Positions 35,148 to 44,797 of a stretch of DNA of 64,000 nucleotides are shown here, piece by piece (position 1 is the first letter of the stretch; every line of letters starts with the position of its first letter). The notes under the pieces are model-generated. The model saw nothing but the letters and a program-made list of their open reading frames with translations, was not told the DNA's origin and ran no database searches. Source of the stretch: Nannochloropsis oceanica (lineage: Eukaryota > Sar > Eustigmatophyceae > Eustigmatales > Monodopsidaceae); assembly GCA_004519485.1 (NCBI GenBank), contig CP038123.1, positions 21,001 to 85,000 on the forward strand, given 5' to 3'. The translations under genes and the position numbers were made by a program.

Positions 35148-35973
35148 AGTGGGGGCCAGCCCCGCGGCTGACGATGGATGGGATATTGATGACTTTGGTA
35201 TTTCCTGGGAAGCTCCCGAGGAGGCCGTTGCTCCTACTGCTGATGCTGATGCTGTTGCGGCTGTGCCCGTCCAGCGTGGGCAGCATGAACGCCAGGAGGA
35301 GGCGGTGCCTGCACCTGAAATCTCATCGGGAAATGTGAGCGCGCCTCGAGGGAAGAAGGTCAGTGCGATCGAGGCGGCTATCATGGCCGAGCATAAGATG
35401 GAGGGGAATGTTTTGGCGCGAATCTCGGTGCGGACGCTGATCGTGAAGGAGTGGAAAGAAACCTACTGGGTCATTCACCATGGCAAAATCCTACTCTACC
35501 GCTCCAAGGAAGATTATCTCTACAACCCCATCGGGGTGATGGTGAAGAAAGACATCCCACTGCGTTGTAATTTGCGGTGCTCTGAAGTGACCTGTAAGCC
35601 CTACAAGGGCTATGGCGACCTCTACCACTTCACTTTGGAGGAAATATTTGAATATGGACCCTCTCTCGTGGCTAAATTTGCATCTGTTGACGTGAAAAGC
35701 ATCCGAGAGCTTCGCGCCGTCATTGTTGCCTACATCATCGCGGAGCGGAAGAAGAGGGGTGGTGGCGGTCGCCGTAGCCCCGTTGGGGCCCAGGGACACA
35801 GTAGTGTCTTTGCTAATCAAGAGCGCGGGCGGCCTCAGCTGCCTTCGCCCGTACAACAAAGGCAGGCCAGCCCAAAGCGAGGGGGAGGAAGCCCTAAGGT
35901 GGCTAATGGGGCCTCGGCGGTGTCGGGCGCGGGCGGAGTGGATAAATATGCGAAGTGGGGGCAGATTAGTTGA
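34408..35973 (+). CDS. NPF-motif, polyQ, PH-like domain protein (putative endocytic adaptor)
   Basis: No named family is recognised. A single coding exon of 521 aa begins MNNPYSDN. It has two NPF tripeptides (SDNPFDAIY, LINPFAVLG), ligands for EH domains, near the N-terminus. Ser/Pro/Tyr-rich low-complexity sequence and two glutamine runs (CAG tracts at about 34700-34737 and 35104-35144) follow, then an acidic WDIDDFG motif of the kind that binds clathrin adaptors. Residues about 330-450 look like a PH-type domain: VRTLIVKEWKETYWVIHHGKILLYRSKEDY, an inner strand pair, and a C-terminal helix IRELRAVIVAYIIAERKK. A basic Arg/Gly/Ser tail ends the protein. An endocytosis or membrane-traffic role is inferred from the motifs only. 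The upstream part of this open frame is 5' UTR. Confidence 0.7.
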
Positions 35974-35974
35974 G

Positions 35975-36068
35975 GAGGGAGGGAGGGAGGGAGGGAGGGA
36001 GGGAGGGAGGGAGGGAGGGAGGAAGGGAGGGAGGGAGGGAGGGAGGGAGGAAGGGAGGAAGGGAGGGA
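35975..36068 (+). repeat. (GGGA)n tract immediately after a stop codon
   Basis: About 20 units of GGGA with a few GGAA interruptions begin one base after the stop of the NPF/PH gene, so they lie in its 3' UTR on the sense strand. The sequence has enough GGG runs for several intramolecular G-quadruplexes in RNA. Confidence 0.9.
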
Positions 36069-38001
36069 AAATCAAGGAGTGGGATTTCCATGAAAAGGGA
36101 AGGGGAGGAGTAGGAAGAGAATAGCCTTTGTATATACCAACACTATTGTCATCCATCTTTTGTTCCCACGTGTGTGAATTTTGCACCTGCCCTTGTCGTG
36201 TGTGAGTAAATTAAAAGATGTGTATTTCCATAACAAATAGAAAGAGAAAATTGCTATAGAGAGATTTGTCAATTGGAGTAGAATATTAATAAAAATATTG
36301 CTGTTGCTATTGCACTTGGACTGACAGAGAGAGAGGGAGAGCATAGAACGAAAGGAGATCCAGCATCATCGAGACAAACACAAAGGAAAAATAAGGGTAA
36401 GAGCGTCGCTGTCATACCGAGTAACCCTCTCACAATATGATGACAATCAATTTCTCCCACCCCAGCAGTGGTAAATCGATTTTTGTCGAGGAAGAGAAGT
36501 AGGAGAAGAAATAGGAGTAACGGAGAGGCTGAAGAAAGATTCAAGGAAGAAGAAGACATTTATACGGGAAGAGATTAAAGAGTAGTGTTAATCAACGAGG
36601 AAAAGAGATAGAAGGACAGACAGAATGGGAGAGAGACTGAAAGAGAGAGAGAGAGAGGCAGAGAGAGAGAGAGAGAGACAAAGAGACAGACATTCACACA
36701 TACATATACCGACAGACCGGCCAGACAGACCGATGGACAGCCACGCTGACTTTGTTTCATATCTTATCTTAACATCGCTATTATAATCGATACCCAAAGA
36801 AGAATGTGAATACAACAATAAATAGAGACAGAACGCACTTCCTTTAGGTTTCCACTTGTTTCACCCACTTAGGGGTTTTCTCGCTCCTGGTACTCTTCAC
36901 CTTTGACATCTCTGTCTCCCGCGAATGAGGTTGCTTCTCTCAAGCGGCTATGAGGGCCTGCCGCTGATCTCTGCTTGCATGGCTGGCTAAATTTTTCTAA
37001 GCTGTATTCCATCTTCCCTCATGTGAAGCCAGGTACTTTCTTCTTCTTCTTCTTCTTCTTCTTCTTCTCCTCCTCCTCCTCCTTCTTCTTCTTCTTCTTT
37101 CTTTTTCCCTTTCATCTGTGTGTCGTGCCGACATGCCTATTAATATTGCTGGAGACCGAATCACTGCCTTTTTGTTACTTGCCAGACACTGAATCGCCGG
37201 CTTTGCATCAACCTAATCACACATATTACCGTAAATATTTTGGTATGTGGAGGCGGTGGAATTAGAGGAGAAGGAGGCGGAGGAGAACGAGGCGGAGGCG
37301 GAGGAGAACGAGGACGAGGCAGAGGAGGAGGTCATGGGCGGGCCATCCGAGGACTGTATTGGTGTAGTGTGACACCTGTAAACAGTTCGTGTCTCGGGAC
37401 GGCAATGGGGCACGTAACATCTTGCGGATATACAGGAGTATGGTCCGTGGAGAAGCTCGTCCCCATGATCTGCGGTTTGGTCAACCGCGGCAGGATATGC
37501 GGACACTCTATGTGTAGCGTTCTCGCTGACCTCCTCTTTTATCTTCCTCCCCCTTCTCCTCCTGGCCCTGTGTGGGCCGTCCGGGGACTTTGCCAGGTCA
37601 AAAAACCTGTCAAAGTCGCTAGAAAAACTCGGACAAGGAAATAAGGGCTGACAACAATTTATTGTTGGAAGGCTCCTCCTCGTATGCAAGTCCTCGAAGA
37701 CGTCAGGTTGCATGCGATAGTTCTAGAGAGGTGTAGGAACTCAATCAAAAGAACTAGTCCAGGAAAAAGGGGAAAAAAAAAACACTTTTAGCAAAAAGAC
37801 CTGAGTGAGGCGTATGAAACGAGGTCATGCTGGTATTTATTTACACTTACGCATAAGTCACGCAATTTGCAGAAAATTAATCACCGTATGAAGCTGCATG
37901 GAATACCACAATTGATGTCTGATATTCACGGTTTTCAGGGACCTGATGGATCATGATTGCCAGGGATACGGGTGATGTGAAAAAGGGAAGAAGAGAGAGG
38001 C
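36069..38001. other. Gene-poor 1.9 kb region with low-complexity tracts
   Basis: No gene is supported. It contains GA-rich DNA (about 36500-36690), a TTC/TCC run (about 37038-37102), and a copy of the 20-bp sequence also found at 27890. A 166-codon minus-strand ORF (37213-37713) has no recognisable feature. Confidence 0.45.
37038..37102. repeat. (TTC)n / (TCC)n microsatellite
   Basis: Nearly uninterrupted TTC trinucleotides with a short TCC block in the middle. Confidence 0.85.
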
Positions 38002-38805
38002 TCAAGGGTTGCTCTTGAATTTCTCAATCCCATGCTCATTAATCACACAGATATGCAACATGTCCCGGAAGGCCTCATTATAATCCAATGAGTAACCCAC
38101 CACGAACAAATCGGGAATGTCAAACGCCACATAGTCCGCCTTAAATCCACAGGAGCGATGCGTCCTCTTCTCCATCAACGCTGCCACGCGTATGCTCTCC
38201 GGTTCAGCATTCTTGGTGATGTGAGGCACCAATTGTGACATGGTCAACCCCGAGTCAATCAAATCCTCCACCAGAAGCAAATGCCTCCCCTTCAAATTCT
38301 TCATATCCGTCCCAGTAATTTGCACTGTCCCCGTGCTCTCCGTCCCTTCGTAACTCTTCACTCGGACAAAGTCGAAAGAAAATTGGAACTTGGCGGTGTT
38401 CGTCCGTCGGTGCGACGACAGGTTGATAAGAGCACTCTGCAACTCCCAGAAAAAAGACGAACCGCCCTTAAGCACACATAAGAGATGAAGAGTCTTATCG
38501 GCGTACTCTTGGTTGATGTCAAAAGCGAGCTTGTGAATTCGATCCTGGATGAGGCCATGAGGGATCAGGACGTGGGAGACTGCGTCTTGATATTGGGGAG
38601 GAATGAGAAAGGAGGAAATGGGGAGGAAGGGCGCCCCGGAGCTCTCGCCTTCGTCGGGGATGCGGATGATACCCGTACGACGGGTGGTGGCGAGGCTGCT
38701 GCTAGTGCTGTTGCTGCTGCAATTATTTTCAGTGGTTGAGGCGGGGTGGCTCTCGTCGTTGATAGTGGTGGACATGGACATAGGGCTCACGCCGTTGATG
38801 CTCAT
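38002..38805 (-). CDS. HPRT1: Hypoxanthine-guanine phosphoribosyltransferase
   Basis: Purine salvage enzyme (EC 2.4.2.8) converting hypoxanthine or guanine plus PRPP to IMP or GMP. A single exon from ATG 38805 encodes 267 aa. About 60 N-terminal Ser/Thr-rich residues precede the catalytic domain, so the protein is longer than the usual 210-230 aa. Core motifs are LLCVLKGGSSFFWEL, the flexible loop VKSYEGTESTG, the PRPP-binding loop HLLLVEDLIDSGLTM and the purine-binding YVAFDIPDLFVVGYSLDYNE. A CAG shortly upstream of the ATG may be the acceptor of a 5' UTR intron. Longer frames upstream use only a TTG and are not preferred. Confidence 0.95.
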   Translation of the reverse strand: MSINGVSPMSMSTTINDESHPASTTENNCSSNSTSSSLATTRRTGIIRIPDEGESSGAPFLPISSFLIPPQYQDAVSHVLIPHGLIQDRIHKLAFDINQEYADKTLHLLCVLKGGSSFFWELQSALINLSSHRRTNTAKFQFSFDFVRVKSYEGTESTGTVQITGTDMKNLKGRHLLLVEDLIDSGLTMSQLVPHITKNAEPESIRVAALMEKRTHRSCGFKADYVAFDIPDLFVVGYSLDYNEAFRDMLHICVINEHGIEKFKSNP

Positions 38806-39597
38806 TTCTGTGTTGTCGTGGGGAGGGCGGGATAAAAGGAAGGATTGTATAGTTTGGAATGCGATCTGCAATCATAGAGTGTGCTCTCAAATGCTTTCCT
38901 GGACATGCAGTACGCAGTGTGGCATAGGACGGCCGGGAGCTCCGACTGTCGGTTGCTAGAGGGAAAAGAGGCGCCGGTTGTATGAACGAGCCAAGGTGCC
39001 GACACACTCGTGGCCCAGCCGTCTCCAGTCATCTCTGCATGTAAATGTATTTTTGAAAGGAAAAAAAACTGTTGGTAAGTGCGCAGATGGCGTCGTGCAG
39101 GCGGGTTTCTTTAATTTTTGGGTGGTGCGCCGTAGAACAAAGCAAATTGTGCGGGTTCTCGAGTGGGAGCGCCGCATGTCCGACCTACCAAAGAAATGTT
39201 TTTGTGTTTTTGTGCATAGAACCACTTCGGAAACGCGTGGTATGTGGATGATGCGCTGTGCGGGTTTGGTCGGCCCGGGTGTGATTTGTTTGATGAAAGC
39301 GTGACTGAGGCGTCTTATGCCGAATGATCAAGGCCGTTGCCGCTTGCTTCACATACATCTAGTCCTCTCTGTGCCTCCAGCAAACAAACTTGACACTCGA
39401 GCTAAACGCACCTCACATCACCTCCGTCGTCTTTCTTTCCGCACAGAATCCATCATAGGAAGCGCCTTACACCATACGAGCACGGGAACCAACATACCAG
39501 AATACCCACTCTTGCCTCCCAAGTTTTCTTGTCTTCCCATTCTACCGGCACCACATTACACCCTATTAGCAGCAGTCAACCGAGCCACCGGGCTACC
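38806..39597. promoter_or_regulatory. Divergent intergenic region (HPRT / CSTF2)
   Basis: 792 bp between two divergent start codons; no further gene or clear motif seen. Confidence 0.35.
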
Positions 39598-40419
39598 ATG
39601 TCGGGCGACTCGAAGTGGCAGATTTTCATCGGGAATGTAAGCAGCTCCACCACGGATGAGAGATTGCGCCAGGTCTTCTCCACGGTGGGGCACGTGGTGA
39701 ATGTCCGCGTCATGACTGACCGCGGGGACCCTAAGAAAGGTGAGGACTCACTCACCACAAGCACACAAGCACACAAGCACACAAGCACACAAGCACACAA
39801 GCACATATAATACGCGGCGCATGCATGTTAGCCTCCATGCTTATACATCTTACTGTCCGCCACTACAACCTTCTCTGGGCCCGCCTCGTGATTCCTCGCC
39901 ACCGACTCACGCTTCCCGCTCCTCCCTCTCTTCCTCCTTCTCAAACAGGTTACGCCTTTGTGGAATATGACAACCCCGACACGGCACTTACAGCCATCCA
40001 AAACCTGGGCAATGTCGAAGTGGATGGGCGGCGACTGCGTGTCGGCTTCAGCAACAACAGCGGATTGGAAGCGATAGCAAAGCAACGCGGACTTACCATA
40101 ACGCCTAACGGTGGGGTGACAGGCAAAAATCTCGAAGGGGTACTCGCTAATTTCCCGTTGTCGGATATGTACGACATGATTGCGCATCTTAAAGAAGTGG
40201 CCGAGACCAAACCTGAAGAACTTCGCCTCCTCCTCATCTCGCACCCCCAAATCGCGGAAGCCATCGTCCACATGCAAGTCAAGATCGGCATGATTAAGCC
40301 CCTGACTCGTGCCTCGGATCAGCAACCTTACCAGCAACAACAGCATCAACAACAGCAGCAACAACAACCACTTCAACTGCAACCACCGGTACATCTAGGT
40401 GCCTTTGGCCATCAGCAGC

Positions 40420-40486
<67 letters not shown>

Positions 40487-40838
40487 GCACATTGGTGGGC
40501 TTGCGGCAGCTGGTGGATACTACCAAGCGCAGCCCCCCTCTCATTTTACTCCTCAGCAAGCGGGAGGGTGGAGCGGACAGATGCCCCCCTTGCCACCGCC
40601 TGTGCCATTCGACCCTTCTGCAGCTGCGGGTGCTGCTGGGGGTGGTGGAGGGGGTTTAGGCGCATTGGGAGCTCTGCTTGCGGGCGGGAATCAGGCCATG
40701 GCGCAAGAAACGTTGCGGCAGGTGATGAGCATGACGCCGGAGCAATTGGCTGGAATGGAGCCAGGGCAGAGGCAGCTGATGATGGAATTGCAGCAGGCGG
40801 TATTGATGCAGACGCAGCAGGCTGGAGGGATGAGGTAG
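39598..40838 (+). CDS. CSTF2: CstF-64 (cleavage stimulation factor subunit 2)
   Basis: Nuclear pre-mRNA 3'-end processing factor that binds the GU-rich downstream element. Two exons (39598-39739, 39949-40838) give 343 aa. The RRM is at residues 7-83: RNP2 IFIGNV and RNP1 GYAFVEY, with the intron exactly at the RNP1 glycine. The CstF-64/77-binding hinge follows at about 120-165 (LSDMYDMIAHLKEV, LLLISHPQIAEAIVHMQVKIG). A Gln-rich linker with long CAA/CAG runs (about 40400-40485) comes next. The conserved C-terminal three-helix domain includes VMSMTPEQLAGMEPGQRQLM. The protein is shorter than animal CstF-64 because the pentapeptide repeat region is replaced by the Gln linker. Confidence 0.93.
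39757..39806 (+). repeat. (ACACAAGC)n octamer repeat in CSTF2 intron
   Basis: About six perfect tandem copies of an 8-bp unit, close to the 5' splice site of the single CSTF2 intron. Confidence 0.9.
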
Positions 40839-41888
40839 AGGGGAAGGAAAGAGGGAGGGAGAGCGGGCGGGCGGGCAGGTGGAAGGAATGCTGGGAGAAG
40901 AGTACCATGGTAAGAATGAAAAATCTCAATTCGAAAGAACTTACAAAGCATTGCTGGCACTGATGTGCGTGCTGTCACCTGAAAGTCTGGTTGTACGGCT
41001 TCTATTCTCCTTTTTTCTTATACTGACTTAATCGTTGTTGTTACTCTTTGCTCTTTGTCTTCTTGTTCTTCCTCTTCCTCTTTTTCATCTGTTTTCTCTG
41101 TGTTTCTTCATTTCCTTCTGCTTGGCTGGCATTATTAAGATTTCAACTTCTCCTTCGTCCCTCCCCCCTTCTCCTCCTTCACTCCTGCCCAGGCTTCTCG
41201 CTCATTATTTCCTCCTTCTCCCTTCTCTTTTTCTTGGATATGTTGTTTGCTTAATTTTCACCGTTTGGGTTATCTACTGTTCGCACGCGCTCTCTCTTTC
41301 TCCAGCTCTTTGCTCTCTCTGTCCTACTCCACTTCCTCATTCTTCTTCTATTCCTCTCCAATCTCCTCCAACTTCTCTTTCTCCTCCTCCTCCTCCTCCT
41401 TCTTCTTCTTCTTTTCTCCTGCTCCTTAAATGCTAGAAACACATGAGCCCACCAGAGACTCTCGATCACTATCATCACTTCCCCTCCCTCAAAGGGACAC
41501 ACGAATAAAAACAAGATTTCTTTACTGACGCGAAAAACCACTTTACACATACATGCTTCATGCACCTCCTCTTCTCAATCTCTTTTCATGAGGTTTTTTC
41601 CTCTCTCTGAAGACGACGAAGGGAAATTATTGGTGGTCCGCTCTCTCTCTATTTAATTTTTCCCCTGTGCTTGTTTACATCAATATCCCCCTCCCACACC
41701 ATCCCTCTCTCCTATCTCTCATCATCGTCATCATCGATCCCTTTCCGTCCCCTACACCTCCTCGAAACCTCGTGAGAATGTTGGCAGCATCCATATCAGC
41801 GTATTTGCCTCTCTCCTCATCTTGTCCCCACCATCTGCCTGTCCTGCTAGATGCCTTTATTTTTCTACGTGCATACTTTTTCATCCTA
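40839..41888. other. Convergent 3' region (CSTF2 / eIF4E2), pyrimidine-rich
   Basis: No gene is supported. It contains extended CT-rich DNA on the plus strand. Its right end is the 3' UTR of the eIF4E gene if the terminal exon proposed here is right. Confidence 0.45.
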
Positions 41889-44027
41889 TCATCGGTCCTT
41901 CGCCGCGAAGGAAGGCCGACGTTCCCGCGCGGACACCACCTCCCATCCCTCCCCGTCGGTCGCTTCTTTCTCTTTGCGAGCAGGGGAAGCACCGCCCGCT
42001 GCTGCTCCTGCTCCGGATCCTGCTCCTGCTCCTGCTCCTGCTCCCGTGGGTGGGATGAGAAGTGGAAAGGTAGTGTGAATGAGTGTGAGTTTCTATGCAC
42101 GGTGACTACTTCCTACCGAGAATCTATACACATAGGAGTGAAAGTAGATAAAATAAAAGAAGACTATTCCTAATTTTATGTCCTCTCACAGGCTCCGGCT
42201 GGTCCTTGTGGCACACTCCTTCATTTTAAAGAAGTCGCAAGGACTCCCAGCCTTCCAGAACCCCCGAGAAGAGAGAGTAAGGAGAAACCAAAGGGGAGAA
42301 AGGAAAGACTTGTGTCCCTCCCTTCCCTCCCTCACTTCCTTCCCTCCTCCCCATTGATTTTGCTGCGTTGAAACGGGCTCGAGGGCCATGCATTTTTTCG
42401 TGTTATTAAAAAAAAGGCGGCCTACGGCTAGCTGGAGCAGCGTTCATGAAGTAGATTCGAATAAAATATATGTAGATATACCGGAATACATATCAAATAA
42501 CTGCAGACACATATGCTCTCGCCCTCCATCCCTCCCTCCCTCTCTTCATCTATCCATCCATCCCCTCTTCGACTTACCTCGGTTCCTCCACTCCCCCTTA
42601 TCGGCCGAGGCCGCCCTATCTCTTGCCGTCCATGCCTCTCGCCGCTCCCTTCCTCCCTCCACATGCCTCTCCCCCCTCTCTCCCCTGTCAAAGTACCCTC
42701 CCTCTTTCCCTCCCTCCCTCCTGTCAAATCCACCCCTCTCCCCTCTCTCCCCCCTCTCAACAAAAGCGCCTCCGCCCCCCCCCCCCCCTCTCCCTCCCTC
42801 CAAACTTCTCCCTCGCTCCCTCTCTACCCCCGCCATTCGCTCCTCCTCCACCGCCCGTTTGCCCAAAAATCCTCGCCGCCCTCCATGCCGCTCTCTTCCC
42901 TCCATCCTCCCCCCCCCCCTACCCCAAGTCCCACATGAGCATTCCCCCCTCCCTCCCTCCCTCCCTCCGGCACAGGCCCGGGAAAGTGACGTTTGTAGTC
43001 CATGGCGACGAAGGGCGGGAGCTCCCACAGACTTTTCAGTCTTCTAACCAACCTATTTTTGAATTCTTTGTTGTCCGCGTGTCTGTTCCATATTTGAATC
43101 ACGTCCCCGTTGTAGCGCACACTCACGATGACGCCGCAAACTTCGTCCTCCCCGCCATCGATCTGCTCGCCGACAAAGGCCAAGAGCAACTCTTCCCAGT
43201 ATCTAAGGCAAGAAAGGAGGGAGAGAGGGAGAGAGAGAGGATACGTCGATGTCTAAATGAGTCTCATCTCATCTGTTGCCAAGATGCCTGATCGAATACG
43301 TACTCTCCACCACCCTCCCTCCCTCCCTCCTACCTCGAGGTCAAACCAGGCGGGCATTTAATAACTAATTTTCCGCCTTTTGCATTCTGAGGGTCTTCCC
43401 ACGTCGGCTTCACTCCTTCCACGAACAGCTGATACTCCTCCCCCCCGCCTTCCCTCAGCTGGTGTGGCCTCAAAATATGGTTGTAAACACGCCAAAAGCC
43501 CTCGGCGGTCCGAAAGGAAGCAATTCGCTTGATCGAATCCTCATAGTTCTGTGGAAGGAGAAAGGCATGGAGAGAGGGAGAGGGAGGAAGAGAGGGAAAG
43601 AGCGCAGTGGGGAAGGAGGGAAAAGGGGTGATTAAAGTGAATGTCATCAAATCTTCCAGTCATGCCAAAAACAGAACACCACACCCATTCACTTCCCCTC
43701 TCTCTTTACATAAATCACATCAATACTGATACCCGCTCAGACTCTCCTTTCTTCCCTCCCTCCCCGCCTCAGTCTCCTCTCCGCTTTTCTTACCTCAGCC
43801 GGGGCTTTCTGCTTGTTAATGTAGTAAAACGTGTACCCCCTCTAGGTGTGAGCAAGGCAAGGATGAGGGGGGAAGAGAATGTAAGCGAAATATGCGGAAA
43901 TGTCCGGAAGGTCATGAGCCGTGCTTAACAAGAATGGGGTGGGTGGGTGAGAAGAAAGAGTGGGCAGGCTAGAGCTTACCTGCAAGGGCGTGACACCGGG
44001 ACCCTCCACACTTCCGTCCACCGCCAT
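41889..44027 (-). CDS. EIF4E2: Class II eIF4E (4EHP/eIF4E2-type) with RG-rich C-terminal tail
   Basis: mRNA cap-binding protein. Secure exons are 44027-43980, 43841-43794, 43548-43334 and one from 43202. They encode YTFYYINKQ (Tyr where class I eIF4E has the first cap-stacking Trp), NYEDSIKRIASF, FWRVYNHILRP, KPTWEDPQNAKGG (second cap Trp kept) and GAVVSV-like GVIVSVRYNGDVIQIWN, ending DYKRH near 42970. The Tyr substitutions and FWRVYNHI place it with 4EHP. Downstream the core frame stops at 42824, but another frame is open from 43028 to 42578. It encodes a Gly/Arg/Glu tail and ends at a strong GTAAGT donor, which joins in phase to a terminal exon (about 42040-41889) reading DGEGWEVVSARERRPSF and then stop. 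How the frames connect (a further intron or an indel in a G run) is unresolved, so the tail is less sure than the core. Confidence 0.8.
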
Positions 44028-44797
44028 GTCTGCTCCAGTATCCGCCTTCTCAAGCGTTGCGTGTTTTTAATGTTCGTGCTCCTCCTTTTTTATGCGGGTA
44101 ACTTGGGCAAAATCTGATGGTGCGTTTTTTCTGATGAAGCAAAGAGAGGAATGGTGGGTGGTCGAGAGACTTGTGATTGGATGGGCTGTACACCATGTGG
44201 GTAACAACATTACGGTCCCACTCCAGCCCCAACACCAAGGCCAAGCTATATTTTTAGTGACGGGGCGTACCCATGGGTGGTCTTGATGAGCTATCTGTGC
44301 TTAACCATGGCTGTAGAAAAAAACTACGGCGGCGATCATCTTCGTTTTTTTGGCCCCGTACGCCGTGCTTCAGCACGATTTTCCTGCTTGGACAGACTAA
44401 GCACAAAATTGTAGATTTCCTTCGATTACGCGGAGCGATGCGCATGCTTTCTCTACTGTAAAGTGACTCTCAATAGACCCATAGGTGGCACCATCAACCT
44501 GATACGTTTGTCATCATCGGCGGCCCGCACGAGCCCTTGGCACACGACTTGTCTGATCTTTGCGATGCATACACTCTTTCTCCTTCCAATTGTACGAACC
44601 CCTCCCACAAACAGAACCATACAGCAGGCGGCCGCCTTGGTTCCGCTGTTGCGAACGCCGGAGGAATGACCTTATTACTCTTGCAAAGGATAAGGCGGGG
44701 ACATGCGGCACTGGAGACGACAGAGCCCGTCGCCAGCTCAGCCTCCTCCCTCTCCTCCTTCTCCTTTACCCCTCGTCCAAGCCGGGCCTCCTACCAC
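44028..44797. promoter_or_regulatory. Divergent intergenic region (eIF4E2 / plastid protein)
   Basis: 770 bp between two divergent start codons. A frame open upstream of 44798 is probably 5' UTR. No separate gene is supported. Confidence 0.35.

Noticed and set aside
37213-37713. 166-codon minus-strand ORF with an ATG
   Set aside because: Mixed Cys/His/Ser translation without domain character, ending in a Ser repeat from a GGA-type tract; no splice model improves it.
41675-42100. 141-codon minus-strand ORF (frame reading EQEQEQ), with a faint CCT-motif-like stretch of Arg and Lys
   Set aside because: Only a GTG start and no CCT consensus. Another frame of the same DNA gives a convincing terminal exon of the eIF4E gene.
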